The notes beneath the pieces are model-generated. The model saw only the letters and a list, made by a program, of their open reading frames with translations, did no database searches and was not told the origin of the DNA. Shown here piece by piece: positions 26,548 through 38,599 of a DNA stretch of 64,000 nucleotides (the first letter of the stretch is position 1; each line of letters opens with the position of its first letter). Where the stretch lies: assembly GCF_002252635.1 (NCBI RefSeq), contig NZ_NQKX01000008.1, positions 1-64,000 of the forward strand, read 5' to 3'. The position numbers and the translations under genes are program-made. Origin of the DNA: Synechococcus sp. MW101C3 (GTDB lineage Bacteria > Cyanobacteriota > Cyanobacteriia > PCC-6307 > Cyanobiaceae).

Positions 26548-27657
26548 ATGAGCAGCACTCTGCTGATCGGTTCGTGCCACCCCTTCAGCGGAAAATCAGC
26601 GCTGGTGCTCGGCCTGGCAAGGCAGGCCGCCCGCATGGGTGTGCCGGTGCGTTTCGGCAAACCCCTGGCCACCAGTCTGCGGCTGGATCGCAGGCCCTTA
26701 CCCGGTGGCGATGGTCCATCGGCCCCCCTGATCGATGACGACGTGCGTTTCGTCGGCGGCATCCTCGGCCTGGCGCCAGACTGCCTGCTGCCTTCGCTGC
26801 AGCTGCTGGAGCCGGCCACGGCGCGGCAGCGACTCCTGCAGGGCGAACTGGGCGCCGGTGATGGATTCGGGGCTCTGCGCGACCACCTCAGCGCCCCCAA
26901 TGATGGGCTCACGCTGCTGGAGGCCTCCGGCAGCCTCAGCGAAGGTCTGCTCTATGGGCTGAGCCTGGTGCAGCTGGCGCACGGGCTGGAAGCCCCGGTG
27001 GTCCTGGTGCACCACTGGCTCGACAGCTGCAGCATTGATCCCCTGCTGCAGGCCCGCGACCTGCTCGGCGAGCGCCTGGCCGGCGTGGTGCTGAACGCTG
27101 TGGATCCCGATGCCGTCGAGACCCTCCTGCAGGAGGAGGTGCCCGCCATGGAGCGTCTGGGGCTGCAGGTCTTCGGCGTGCTGCCCCGCAGCCCACTGCT
27201 GCGCAGCGTCACCGTGGAAGAGCTGGCCGAGCGGCTGGGCGCGAAGGTGCTCTGTTGCCCCGAGCGGCTCGATCTGCTGGTGGAAACACTCTCGATCGGG
27301 GCGATGAACGTCAACTCCGCGATGGAATTCTTCCGTCGTCGGCGCAACATGGCCGTGGTCACCGGTGCCGACCGCACTGACATCCAGCTGGCGGCCCTGG
27401 AGGCCTCCACCCAGTGCCTGATCCTCACCGGCGCAGGCGATCCGCTCTCCCAGCTCATCAATCGCGCCGAAGAACTCGACGTGCCCCTGCTCAAGGTGGA
27501 GCACGACACACTCACCACCGTGGAGGTGATCGAGCGGGCCTTCGGCAACGTGCGTTTGCACGAATCCGTCAAAGCCACCTACGCCATCCGGCTGGTGGAG
27601 GAACACTGCCGCTTCGACCGCCTGTTCGATCGCCTGCGGCTGCCGATCAGCGCCTGA
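26548..27657 (+). CDS. P-loop/DRTGG-domain protein (BioD-like N-terminus, Pta N-terminal-like)
   Basis: 369 residues. The N-terminal half is a BioD-like P-loop domain: STLLIGSCHPFSGKSALVLG (Walker A SGKS), LLEASGSLSEGLLYG and PVVLVHHWLDSCSIDPLLQA. The second half is a DRTGG domain (about 215-330) with LSIGAMNVNSAMEFFRRRRN and NMAVVTGADRTDIQLAALEA. This architecture equals the N-terminal regulatory part of long phosphotransacetylases but lacks the catalytic acetyltransferase domain, as in cyanobacterial stand-alone versions. The role is unknown; nucleotide or adenosine-ligand sensing is suggested by the family. Confidence 0.88.
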   Translation: MSSTLLIGSCHPFSGKSALVLGLARQAARMGVPVRFGKPLATSLRLDRRPLPGGDGPSAPLIDDDVRFVGGILGLAPDCLLPSLQLLEPATARQRLLQGELGAGDGFGALRDHLSAPNDGLTLLEASGSLSEGLLYGLSLVQLAHGLEAPVVLVHHWLDSCSIDPLLQARDLLGERLAGVVLNAVDPDAVETLLQEEVPAMERLGLQVFGVLPRSPLLRSVTVEELAERLGAKVLCCPERLDLLVETLSIGAMNVNSAMEFFRRRRNMAVVTGADRTDIQLAALEASTQCLILTGAGDPLSQLINRAEELDVPLLKVEHDTLTTVEVIERAFGNVRLHESVKATYAIRLVEEHCRFDRLFDRLRLPISA

Positions 27658-27707
27658 AGCTCCTGCAGGGGCGCTGCTAGTTTCGTGCCATCGGCTGCAC
27701 GTGCTCG

Positions 27708-28220
27708 GTGACGCGGTCCCTTGATCTGCCCCCTCTGGACCGGATTGACACCCTGGCTCAGGAACTGGCCCTGCTGCAGGACACGGGCAAGCGACGCATC
27801 GCCATCCTCGGCAGCCGCCACGTGCCGGTGGTGTCGATCCATCTGGTGGAGCTGGTAGCTCGCTCCCTGGCCCAGGAGGGGCACAGCCTCGTCACCTCCG
27901 GCTCCCAGGGGGTCAACGCCGCCGTGATCCGCGGCGTGCTCGGCGTCGACCCCTCGCGCCTCACCGTGCTGCTGCCCCAGAGCCTCGAGCGTCAGCCGCT
28001 GGAATCGCGCCAGCAGCTGGAGAAGGTGCTGCACCTGGTGGAGAAGCCCGACCACGACGATCTGACCCTGCCGATGGCCAGCACCCTCTGCAACCAGGAG
28101 ATCATCGGCCGCTGCGACCAGCTGATCTGCTTCGCCTTCCACGACAGCGAAACCCTGCTGGCCAGCTGCCGCACCGCCGAAGACATGGGCAAGGTGGTCA
28201 CCCTGCTGTTCTTCGACTGA
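27708..28220 (+). CDS. DprA/Smf-like Rossmann-fold protein, short form
   Basis: 170 residues from GTG 27708. RRIAILGSRHVPVVSIHLVE and LVTSGSQGVNAAVIRGVLGV match the GSR and SGxAxGxD motifs of the DprA/LOG superfamily. TVLLPQSLERQPLESRQQLE and LCNQEIIGRCDQLICFAFHD follow. It is shorter than DprA and lacks its C-terminal winged helix. The family is common in cyanobacteria and annotated as DNA recombination-mediator protein A. It lies 50 bases after the DRTGG gene. Binding of a nucleotide or single-stranded DNA is possible but unproven. Confidence 0.78.
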   Translation: MTRSLDLPPLDRIDTLAQELALLQDTGKRRIAILGSRHVPVVSIHLVELVARSLAQEGHSLVTSGSQGVNAAVIRGVLGVDPSRLTVLLPQSLERQPLESRQQLEKVLHLVEKPDHDDLTLPMASTLCNQEIIGRCDQLICFAFHDSETLLASCRTAEDMGKVVTLLFFD

Positions 28221-28237
28221 GCGCTGGGGAGCACCTC

Positions 28238-28657
28238 TCAGCGCCCATCGGCCAGCACTTCCAGCTTGGTTCCCACGCGGCGCATCACCACCACCGCGGC
28301 GCCCGGCAGCAACCGTTCCCCTTCCAGACTTTCTGCGGCCCAGCTCTGCCCCTGCCAGCGCACGCGGCCGCGCCCCTGGGCATCGAAGCCATCGATCACC
28401 ACGGCCCGGTCGCTCGTTTCGATCCGATCGCGGGCCGGCCGTTGCCGCTTCGACCAGGCCCAGATCGCCGCGCTCCCCGCCACGGTGAGCAGCGCGAACA
28501 GCCCCAGCTGCAGCGGCAGGGCCAGCCCCAGCAGCGCCGTGAGCGACGAGACCACCAACGCCGCCATGGCGGCGATCAGAAAGCCGCCGAAGCCCGGCAC
28601 GCTTACCTCCACCAGGAACAGCACCGCCGCCACCGCCAGCCAGATCAGGGATGCCAT
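28238..28657 (-). CDS. NfeD-like membrane protein
   Basis: 139 residues. Two or three membrane segments in residues 1-70 (IWLAVAAVLFLVEVSVPGFG, then LGLFALLTVAGSAAIWAWSK) and a C-terminal OB-fold domain (RAVVIDGFDAQGRGRVRWQG, WAAESLEGERLLPGAAVVVM). NfeD proteins pair with SPFH/stomatin proteins in membrane microdomains. The SPFH gene is directly adjacent and divergent here, supporting that partnership. Confidence 0.88.
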   Translation of the reverse strand: MASLIWLAVAAVLFLVEVSVPGFGGFLIAAMAALVVSSLTALLGLALPLQLGLFALLTVAGSAAIWAWSKRQRPARDRIETSDRAVVIDGFDAQGRGRVRWQGQSWAAESLEGERLLPGAAVVVMRRVGTKLEVLADGR

Positions 28658-28744
28658 GACGGGGAGTCTCGAATCGGCCCCAGTCTGCTGGCTGGGCCCG
28701 GGCGGGCTGCGTACTGTGATGGCACCCCGTTCTCTGCCGCCTTC

Positions 28745-29662
28745 ATGGAGGTCCTGTTTTCCTTGCCCGCGCTGGCGCTGCTGGCGGTGCTCGGAGTGAG
28801 CAGCGTCAAGATCACCAATGGCGGCCGCTCGATGCTGGTGGAGCGCCTCGGCAAGTACGACCGCCAGCTCACCCCCGGCATGTCGCTGGTGCTGCCGGTG
28901 GTGGAGCGCATCGTCAGCAACGAGTCACTGAAGGAGCGGGTGCTGGACATTCCCCCGCAGCAGTGCATCACCCGCGACAACGTTTCGATCGAGGTGGATG
29001 CGGTGGTGTACTGGCAACTGCTTGAGCATGCCAAGGCCTACTACGCCCTCGACAACCTCAAGTCGGCGATGGTGAACCTGGTGCTCACCCAGATTCGCTC
29101 GGAGATGGGCAAGCTCGACCTCGACCAGACCTTCTCCACCCGCTCCGAGGTGAACGAGGTGCTGCTGCGCGAGCTCGATCAGGCCACCGATCCCTGGGGC
29201 GTGAAGGTGACCCGCGTGGAACTGCGTGACATTCAGCCCTCCAAGGGGGTGCAGCAGGCGATGGAGATGCAGATGAGTGCGGAGCGAGAGAAGCGGGCGG
29301 CCGTTCTTCGTTCCGAGGGGGAGCGAGAGGCCCAGGTGAATGCCGCCAAGGGGCGGGCCGAAGCACTGGTGCTTGATGCCAAGGCCAAGCAGGAGGCGGT
29401 GCTGCTTGATGCCGATGCCCAGGCCAAGCAGCAGTTGCTGCTGGCCAGGGCCAGGGCCGAATCTGCCGCCCAGCTGGCCGCCGTGATCGACTCCCATCCC
29501 GCTGCCGCCGAGAGCCTGAGGCTGCTGCTCGCCAAGGACTGGATGGCGATGGGCCAGGCGATGGCAGCGAGCAAGGGGGGATCGGTGCTGATGGTGGATC
29601 CCCAGAGCCCCGCCTCCCTGCTGGCCGCGCTCAAGGGGCTGCAGGAGAAGGGCGGCAGCTGA
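28745..29662 (+). CDS. SPFH/band-7 (stomatin-like) protein
   Basis: 305 residues. An N-terminal membrane anchor (VLFSLPALALLAVLGVSSVK) is followed by the SPFH domain: GGRSMLVERLGKYDRQLTPG, ERVLDIPPQQCITRDNVSIE, VDAVVYWQLLEHAKAYYALD and DPWGVKVTRVELRDIQPSKG. Then comes a charged Ala-rich coiled coil (residues about 195-270) and a short C-terminus. These proteins oligomerise into membrane scaffolds and regulate membrane proteases. The ATG at 28745 gives a standard start. It is divergent from the NfeD partner. Confidence 0.93.
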   Translation: MEVLFSLPALALLAVLGVSSVKITNGGRSMLVERLGKYDRQLTPGMSLVLPVVERIVSNESLKERVLDIPPQQCITRDNVSIEVDAVVYWQLLEHAKAYYALDNLKSAMVNLVLTQIRSEMGKLDLDQTFSTRSEVNEVLLRELDQATDPWGVKVTRVELRDIQPSKGVQQAMEMQMSAEREKRAAVLRSEGEREAQVNAAKGRAEALVLDAKAKQEAVLLDADAQAKQQLLLARARAESAAQLAAVIDSHPAAAESLRLLLAKDWMAMGQAMAASKGGSVLMVDPQSPASLLAALKGLQEKGGS

Positions 29663-29687
29663 GCGCTGGCCCGGGCTGGCAGCGCGC

Positions 29688-29742
29688 ACTTCAGGCGACC
29701 AGCCCGGACGGTACTTCAGGCGAGCATCCCGGACTTCAGGCG
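29688..29742. repeat. Three copies of ACTTCAGGCG
   Basis: Copies at 29688-29697, 29713-29722 and 29733-29742 (spacing 25 and 20), with CCCGGAC between copies. The last copy runs into the 3' end of the MAPEG gene, so that gene's terminal codons are part of the repeat. Confidence 0.6.
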
Positions 29743-30209
29743 TGCAACAGTGCCTTGAGCCCTTCCGTGTAGAGCAGGGCGGTGCAGAGCAGGGCACCGA
29801 CCCAGCTCAGGCTGCGCAGCAGCGGCTGGTTGGCCAGGTAGGCGCCGATGTAGGCCAGCCGCAGCGCCGGGTGCAGCAGGGCCGCCAGGGCCAGCAGCGG
29901 CGACGCTGCCAGCATCGCCGGCCCCGCCAGCAGGCAGAGCAGGCAGGCGGGCGCATGCAGCGTGAAGGCCTCGAAACAGTTCTGGTGGGCCCAGCTGGCC
30001 CTTTGCCCCCAGGCCGGCAGCCGCTCGAACATGGCCCGCGGGGCGGCCAGATCGGCGGGGGTGAAATCCGCGCTGGCCCGCCCGGCCCCCAGTGGCACCA
30101 GGCTGAGGATCACCACCGCCCCCGACAGCACCAGCGACCAGGCCAGGGGGGCCTTCGGTTCGCCCGTCAGCAGCAACGGCAGGTCCATGAACAGCAGTGG
30201 CAGGTCCAT
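29736..30209 (-). CDS. MAPEG-family membrane protein
   Basis: 157 residues with four hydrophobic segments: PLAWSLVLSGAVVILSLVPL, APACLLCLLAGPAMLAASPL, LLALAALLHPALRLAYIGAY and LLRSLSWVGALLCTALLYTE. The loop RLPAWGQRASWAHQNCFEAF with the R-x-x-x-A-H-x-N-x-x-E signature marks MAPEG (membrane-associated eicosanoid/glutathione metabolism) proteins. Cyanobacterial members may be glutathione transferases or peroxidases. The first 14 residues are a direct duplication (MDLPLLF, MDLPLLL), so a second in-frame ATG lies at 30188 and could be the true start. Confidence 0.84.
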   Translation of the reverse strand: MDLPLLFMDLPLLLTGEPKAPLAWSLVLSGAVVILSLVPLGAGRASADFTPADLAAPRAMFERLPAWGQRASWAHQNCFEAFTLHAPACLLCLLAGPAMLAASPLLALAALLHPALRLAYIGAYLANQPLLRSLSWVGALLCTALLYTEGLKALLHA

Positions 30210-30249
30210 GGGAGGGGCGCATGGGGGAGGTTCTGTTCTACCGGGCGGC

Positions 30250-31308
30250 TCAGCCTGAGAAGAACCCTGCCGCAGCCCGAAAGATGCCCGCGATCGTGTC
30301 GATGAAGGTTTGAATGGTGGCCTTGGCGGCCGCAGGATCGGTGTCCTTCCAGTTCTGCTGGAAGGAGAAAGTGATCCAGCGGCCGTTGCACAGCCGCATG
30401 CCGCCGGCCAGCGACATCACATAGTCGGGGGCGAAATCCAGGCTTCCGCCCTTGAGGAACAGATGGGCGCGGGGCAGATCCAGCACGGTGATCGCTGGCG
30501 GCAACCCCAGGATGCGCCTGAACTCCTTCAGGGAACTGCTGGTGCGGAACAGCTCTCCCTGCAAGGCCCTGGAATAGAAGCGGACGAAATCCGCGGGAGA
30601 TCCCACCATCGTCTCCTGGTCGTTGATGATCGGCCGCGTCTGCGTTCCGCTGGCCTCCAGTGCTTTGTTGACCCCTTGCCAGCCCAGATCCACGCCGGCG
30701 GGGGCTCCCAGCAGGTAGGAGAAGAACTGACGCGTGCTGGTGGGGATCCGGGTATCAGGCAGGCCGAGAGAGGCGATCAAGCCCCGCACGTTGTCCGCGC
30801 CGATCCGCTTGAGCACCATGTCGGTGGCGGTGTTGTCGCTGTGCATGATCATGGCTTCCAGGGCCACCGAAGCCGGAATCGTGCCGCTGACGTTCTCCAG
30901 CACCAGGCTGCTGAGAAACCGCACCGAATCATTCACCGGTAACTGTTCCTGCAGGCTGACCTTGCCGCTCTCCAGCTGCCGCAGGAATTCAGCCAGCACG
31001 TACGCCTTGAAGCTGCTGCCGCAGAACAGGGGCTGGCTTGGATTCAGCCCCTGTTGCCAGGCAGCCGTCGTCTGGGCTCCCGATGCCGAGGCGCTGAATG
31101 CCGGCGAACGCATCAGGAACGCCTTCTCTCCTCTCAGGGCGCTGAAGGAGGAACGAATGGTCTGATTCAGAGCGTCAAGGCTGCGCGGTTGGGCAGGGGC
31201 CGTTGCAGCCCGGGAGCGTCCGCTCTGGAGGAACAACGACAGGGTGGAGCCCAGGGCCACCCCCCCGATGGAATCCAGCACGCGGCGCCGGGACGTAGAC
31301 ATCACCAT
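30250..31308 (-). CDS. Tat-exported class A beta-lactamase-like serine hydrolase
   Basis: 352 residues. The N-terminus has a twin-arginine signal (STSRRRVLDSIGGVALGSTL). The mature part has a penicilloyl-serine-transferase fold: SxxK motif CGSSFKAY (Ser98, Lys101), the SDN loop MIMHSDNTATDMVL (157-159) and a KxG motif in HLFLKGGSLDF. No glutamate occurs between residues 152 and 217, so the Glu166 deacylation site of true class A beta-lactamases is missing. It may therefore be a DD-peptidase or esterase acting in the periplasm. The much longer upstream frame is antisense to yajQ and is not coding. ATG 31302 is an alternative start. Confidence 0.82.
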   Translation of the reverse strand: MVMSTSRRRVLDSIGGVALGSTLSLFLQSGRSRAATAPAQPRSLDALNQTIRSSFSALRGEKAFLMRSPAFSASASGAQTTAAWQQGLNPSQPLFCGSSFKAYVLAEFLRQLESGKVSLQEQLPVNDSVRFLSSLVLENVSGTIPASVALEAMIMHSDNTATDMVLKRIGADNVRGLIASLGLPDTRIPTSTRQFFSYLLGAPAGVDLGWQGVNKALEASGTQTRPIINDQETMVGSPADFVRFYSRALQGELFRTSSSLKEFRRILGLPPAITVLDLPRAHLFLKGGSLDFAPDYVMSLAGGMRLCNGRWITFSFQQNWKDTDPAAAKATIQTFIDTIAGIFRAAAGFFSG

Positions 31309-31425
31309 CAGCTCAGGGAGTTCGGGGAGGGGCGCAGCCCTCCTCCCCGGTCCATCCTCACCCTGGCCATGGGACGCCCGGAAGCACTTTCCTAAAGTCA
31401 GGTCTTCAGCTCCGAGCACCTGCCC

Positions 31426-31917
31426 ATGGCCGACACCTTTTCTTTCGACGTGGTGTCGGATTTCGATCGGCAGGAGCTGGTGAATGCGCTGGACCAGGTG
31501 CGCCGTGAGGTGGGTCAGCGCTACGACCTCAAGGACTCCAAGACCGAGATCGATCTGGAGGAGAACAGCCTCACGATCACCACCGCCAGCGACATGACCC
31601 TGGAAGCCGTGGCCGATGTGCTGCGCCAGAAGGCCGTCAAGCGTGAGCTCTCGCTCAAGATCTTCGATTTCCAGCCGGCGGAGCCGGTGGGCGGCAACCG
31701 CGTGCAACAGGTGGTGAAGCTGCGCAAAGGCCTCAGCCAGGAGCTGGCCAAGCGGCTCAGCAAAACGGTGCGCGATCAGGTCAAGAAGGTCACCGTGGCG
31801 ATTCAGGGCGAGAGCCTGCGGGTCACGGGCAAGAACAAGGACGATCTGCAGCAGGTGATCCAGCTGCTGCGCGCTGAAGATCTCGAGCTGCCGCTGCAGT
31901 TCGAGAATTACCGCTGA
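31426..31917 (+). CDS. YajQ-family nucleotide-binding protein
   Basis: 163 residues. MADTFSFDVVSDFDRQELVN, then QRYDLKDSKTEIDLEENSLT, KRELSLKIFDFQPAEPVGGN and VKKVTVAIQGESLRVTGKNK DDLQQ are canonical for YajQ (two ferredoxin-like RNP domains). Xanthomonas homologues bind cyclic di-GMP; E. coli YajQ binds RNA or nucleotides. The function in cyanobacteria is open. ATG start is clear. oplA begins eight bases after its stop. Confidence 0.94.
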   Translation: MADTFSFDVVSDFDRQELVNALDQVRREVGQRYDLKDSKTEIDLEENSLTITTASDMTLEAVADVLRQKAVKRELSLKIFDFQPAEPVGGNRVQQVVKLRKGLSQELAKRLSKTVRDQVKKVTVAIQGESLRVTGKNKDDLQQVIQLLRAEDLELPLQFENYR

Positions 31918-31924
31918 GCGGGCG

Positions 31925-35801
<3,877 letters not shown>

Positions 35802-35815
<14 letters not shown>

Positions 35816-37679
35816 GCAGCGGCTGTTGCGGCTGCTGGTGGGGCTGGCGGCCGGCGCGCCGTTGCTGGTGCCGTTCTGGCCGCTGACGCTGTCGTTAGCA
35901 CTGCCCTTTCCGTTGCAGTTGTCGGGGCGGGCCCAGGGGTTGCCGGTTGGTGCGGCGCCATCGGCGGTGCCCGCCAATGTGTTGCAGGAGGCCGGCCAGC
36001 GCTTTCACCCCGTCGTGTCGGCAGGGGGCATGGTGGCCACCCAGGAGGCGCACGCCAGCCGGGTAGGCCGTGACGTGTTGCGGGACGGCGGCAACGCGGT
36101 GGATGCGGCGGTGGCGGCCTCCTTCGCCCTGGCGGTGACCCTGCCCCAGGCCGGCAACCTCGGCGGTGGTGGCTTCCTCGTGCTCTGGCGCCCGGAACCG
36201 GCCAGGGCGGGCACGCCGCTGCTGGAGGGAGAGCGGCGGGTGGGCCGAGGCCGGGCGGTCACGATCAACTTCCGCGAAACCGCACCCGCCGCCGCCCGGG
36301 CCGACCTCTTCCTCGATGCCAGCGGCCAGGTGGATCGCCAACGGGCCACCCGCAGCCTGCAGAGCACGGGCGTGCCCGGCACGGTGGCGGGCCTGCTGCT
36401 GGTCCAGCGCCGCTACGGCCGCTGGCCGCTGGCGCGGGTGATGGCGCCGGCGATCCGCCTGGCGGCAGAGGGGTTCCCGGTGAGTCGGGATCTGTCCCGC
36501 TCCCTGGAGAGCGCCGCCCCCCTGCTGCGCGCCGATCCCACCTCCGCGGCGCTGTTCTTCCGCCCGGACGGGCAGCCCTATCGCCCCGGCGAGCTCTGGC
36601 GTCAGCCCCAGCTGGCCGCCACGCTCACCGGCATCGCCCGGCGCGGCGAGGCGGGCTTCTACGAGGGGCCGGTGGCCGAGAGTCTGGCCGCGCTGATGGG
36701 CCGCCAGGGCGGGCTGATCACCCTTGCCGACCTGGCCGCCTACCGCGCCCAGGCGCTGCCGCCATTGATCGGCAGCTGGCGAGGGCAACCGGTGATCACC
36801 ATGCCGCCGCCCAGCTCCGGCGGGGTCACGCTGATTCAGCTGCTCGGGATGCTGGAGGGGTTCCCGCTGGCGGCCATGGGGCTGAACAGCGCCGCCACGA
36901 TCCACGTGATGACCGAGGCCATGAACCTGGCCTACCGGGATCGGAACACCTATCTGGGCGACCCTCGCTTCGTGACGATGCCGCTGCAGCGTCTGCTCAG
37001 CCCGGCCTATGCGGCCGCCCAGCGCCGCCGCCTCCGCACCGACCGCCACACGCCCGCCGCCGAACTGGCGCCGCCACCGCCGGGCCGGCCGGAGGGCCCC
37101 AACACCACCCACCTCTCAATGATCGACCGCGACGGCCTGATGGTGGCCACCACCACCACGCTCAACTTTGCCTACGGCAACGGTGTGAGCGTGCCGGCTG
37201 CCGGCTTCCTGCTCAACAACGAGATGGACGATTTCACCGCCAAGCCGGGTGTGCCGAATGCCTACGGGTTGGTGCAGGGGGAAGCCAACGCCATCGCTCC
37301 GGGCAAGCAGCCGCTCAGTTCGATGAGCCCCACCCTGGTGCTTGATCGCAGCGGCGGCCCACTGCTGGCCACCGGCAGCCCGGGCGGGAGCCGCATCATC
37401 ACCACCGTGCTGCAGGTGCTGCTCAACCGGCTGGAACACGGCCTCAACCTGGCCACGGCCGTGAGTGCACCGCGCTTTCACAGCCAGCTCTGGCCGGATG
37501 AAGTGGCGATCGAGCAGGGCTTCAGCTCCGACACGCTCGTCCTGCTGGAGGCGATGGGCCACCGGCTCCGGCCAGCCCGGGCGATGGGCTCGGCCCAGTC
37601 GGTGGAGGCTCTGCCGGGCGGAGGCAGCCTGGGGGTCGCCGATCAGCGCCGCCCCGACGCCCTCGCTGCCGGGGAGTGA
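35802..37679 (+). CDS. ggt: Gamma-glutamyltransferase (glutathione hydrolase)
   Basis: 625 residues. Exported enzyme that cleaves glutathione and other gamma-glutamyl compounds. A signal-like N-terminus (LLRLLVGLAAGAPLLVPFWP) is followed by the large subunit: GGMVATQEAHASRVGRDVLR, DGGNAVDAAVAASFAL, LPQAGNLGGGGFLVLW. The self-cleavage and nucleophile site NTTHLSMIDRDG has Thr435, and MPPPSSGGVTLIQLLGMLEG, LNNEMDDFTAKPG and ATGSPGGSRIITTVLQV follow. The ATG lies inside the oplA end, in another frame. Glutamate released here and 5-oxoproline recycling by OplA connect the two genes. Confidence 0.93.
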
Positions 37680-37743
37680 GCCCGCGCCCTGCGCCACGGC
37701 AGGACGGGCGCCGAAGCCTCACAATCAGGCCCGACCGCCACTG

Positions 37744-37759
37744 ACCGGCTGAAGCCGGT
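37744..37759 (+). other. 6-bp inverted repeat before a small gene
   Basis: ACCGGC (37744-37749), loop TGAA, GCCGGT (37754-37759), ending eight bases before the ATG at 37768. There is no T-run, so a rho-independent terminator is unlikely. A hairpin that masks or sets the ribosome-binding site is possible. Confidence 0.4.
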
Positions 37760-37767
37760 GAACCCCC

Positions 37768-37908
37768 ATGGCTCTGTTGCTTCCGGTTCCGCTTGCTCCC
37801 GCAGTGTTCACCTTCCGCGACTGGCTCTGGAGTGGCGGGCTGATCGAGCTGTCCCTGGTGATGGCGGCGTTTCTGGTGGCTGCCTGGTTCGTCAAACGTT
37901 CCCGCTGA
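37768..37908 (+). CDS. Small single-span membrane protein, 46 residues
   Basis: Reads MALLLPVPLAPAVFTFRDWL, then WSGGLIELSLVMAAFLVAAW and FVKRSR. One hydrophobic helix (about residues 24-41) followed by a basic end suggests an inside-positive C-terminus, like small photosynthetic or respiratory subunits. It is below usual gene-calling length. The last 17 bases overlap the 3' end of the HdeD-like gene on the other strand. The family is not recognised. It lies just upstream of, but apart from, the oxidase operon. Confidence 0.6.
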   Translation: MALLLPVPLAPAVFTFRDWLWSGGLIELSLVMAAFLVAAWFVKRSR

Positions 37909-38419
37909 CGGCGCCGGGATCAGGCGCGGTGAGCAGGTTGACGCCGGAGAAGGCCAGCGCCACGCCGAACAGGGTGCCGATCACCCAGAGACTGTCGCTG
38001 GGCCATTCCGCGATCAGCAGACCGCCAAGGATCGCGGTCACCAGACCGTCGGCGATCACCAGGCCCCGGGCCTGGCCATCGGCAGCGGCACCGGCGGCCA
38101 GTTCCATCACCCCTTCGAAGGCCATGAGCAGGCCGACGAACAGGGTGAGGCTCACCTCACTGCTCACCGGAAACACCAGAATCCAGAGGCCACCGCCCAC
38201 ATACAGCAGCCCGCTGAGGCCGCGAAACAGCTTGGTGTTGAGGTCGCCGCCGCCGGTGAGACGCAGCAGCTGGGAGATCCCGCCTGCCACCGCCACCCCG
38301 CCCAGCACGATCGTCAGCAGCGTGGCTGACACGAATGGCAGGGCGATCGACAGGCCGGCAGCAGCGAAGACCAGGGCGGCAGCCAGCCAGCGCAACGGCT
38401 TGGACGCAGGAATCGACAT
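37892..38419 (-). CDS. HdeD-family (DUF308) membrane protein
   Basis: 175 residues from ATG 38419; a TTG at 38443 would add eight. Six hydrophobic segments arranged as repeats: LRWLAAALVFAAAGLSIALP, LLTIVLGGVAVAGGISQLLR, LSGLLYVGGGLWILVFPVSS, LTLFVGLLMAFEGVMELAAG, LVTAILGGLLIAEWPSDSLW and VIGTLFGVALAFSGVNLLTA. HdeD proteins are acid-stress-linked in E. coli; their cyanobacterial role is open. The spacing to the divergent oxidase operon (about 180 bases) makes a shared control region possible. Confidence 0.86.
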   Translation of the reverse strand: MSIPASKPLRWLAAALVFAAAGLSIALPFVSATLLTIVLGGVAVAGGISQLLRLTGGGDLNTKLFRGLSGLLYVGGGLWILVFPVSSEVSLTLFVGLLMAFEGVMELAAGAAADGQARGLVIADGLVTAILGGLLIAEWPSDSLWVIGTLFGVALAFSGVNLLTAPDPGAVSGNV

Positions 38420-38536
38420 CGGGCACGGTCTCGCGAAAGCCAACGCTAAAGGCAGAACCTGGACTGGCCTTCTCCCCCTGGATGACCCGCACGCTCCGAT
38501 GTGTCGGGTTGCACAAACGCACTAGCTTTATTTCTT

Positions 38537-38542
38537 GATAAT
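38537..38542 (+). promoter_or_regulatory. Candidate -10 box of the oxidase operon
   Basis: GATAAT in the context TTGATAATG, in the only AT-rich stretch (38523-38545) of the otherwise GC-rich gap before the operon. TTGCAC at 38509-38514 resembles a -35 but the 22-base spacer is too long. The first gene's ATG is 58 bases downstream. Confidence 0.35.
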
Positions 38543-38599
38543 GACGCACCCGCCCGAAGCCAAGCTTCAAGGTGGGGCCAGCCATTCCCCTCTGCGGCC

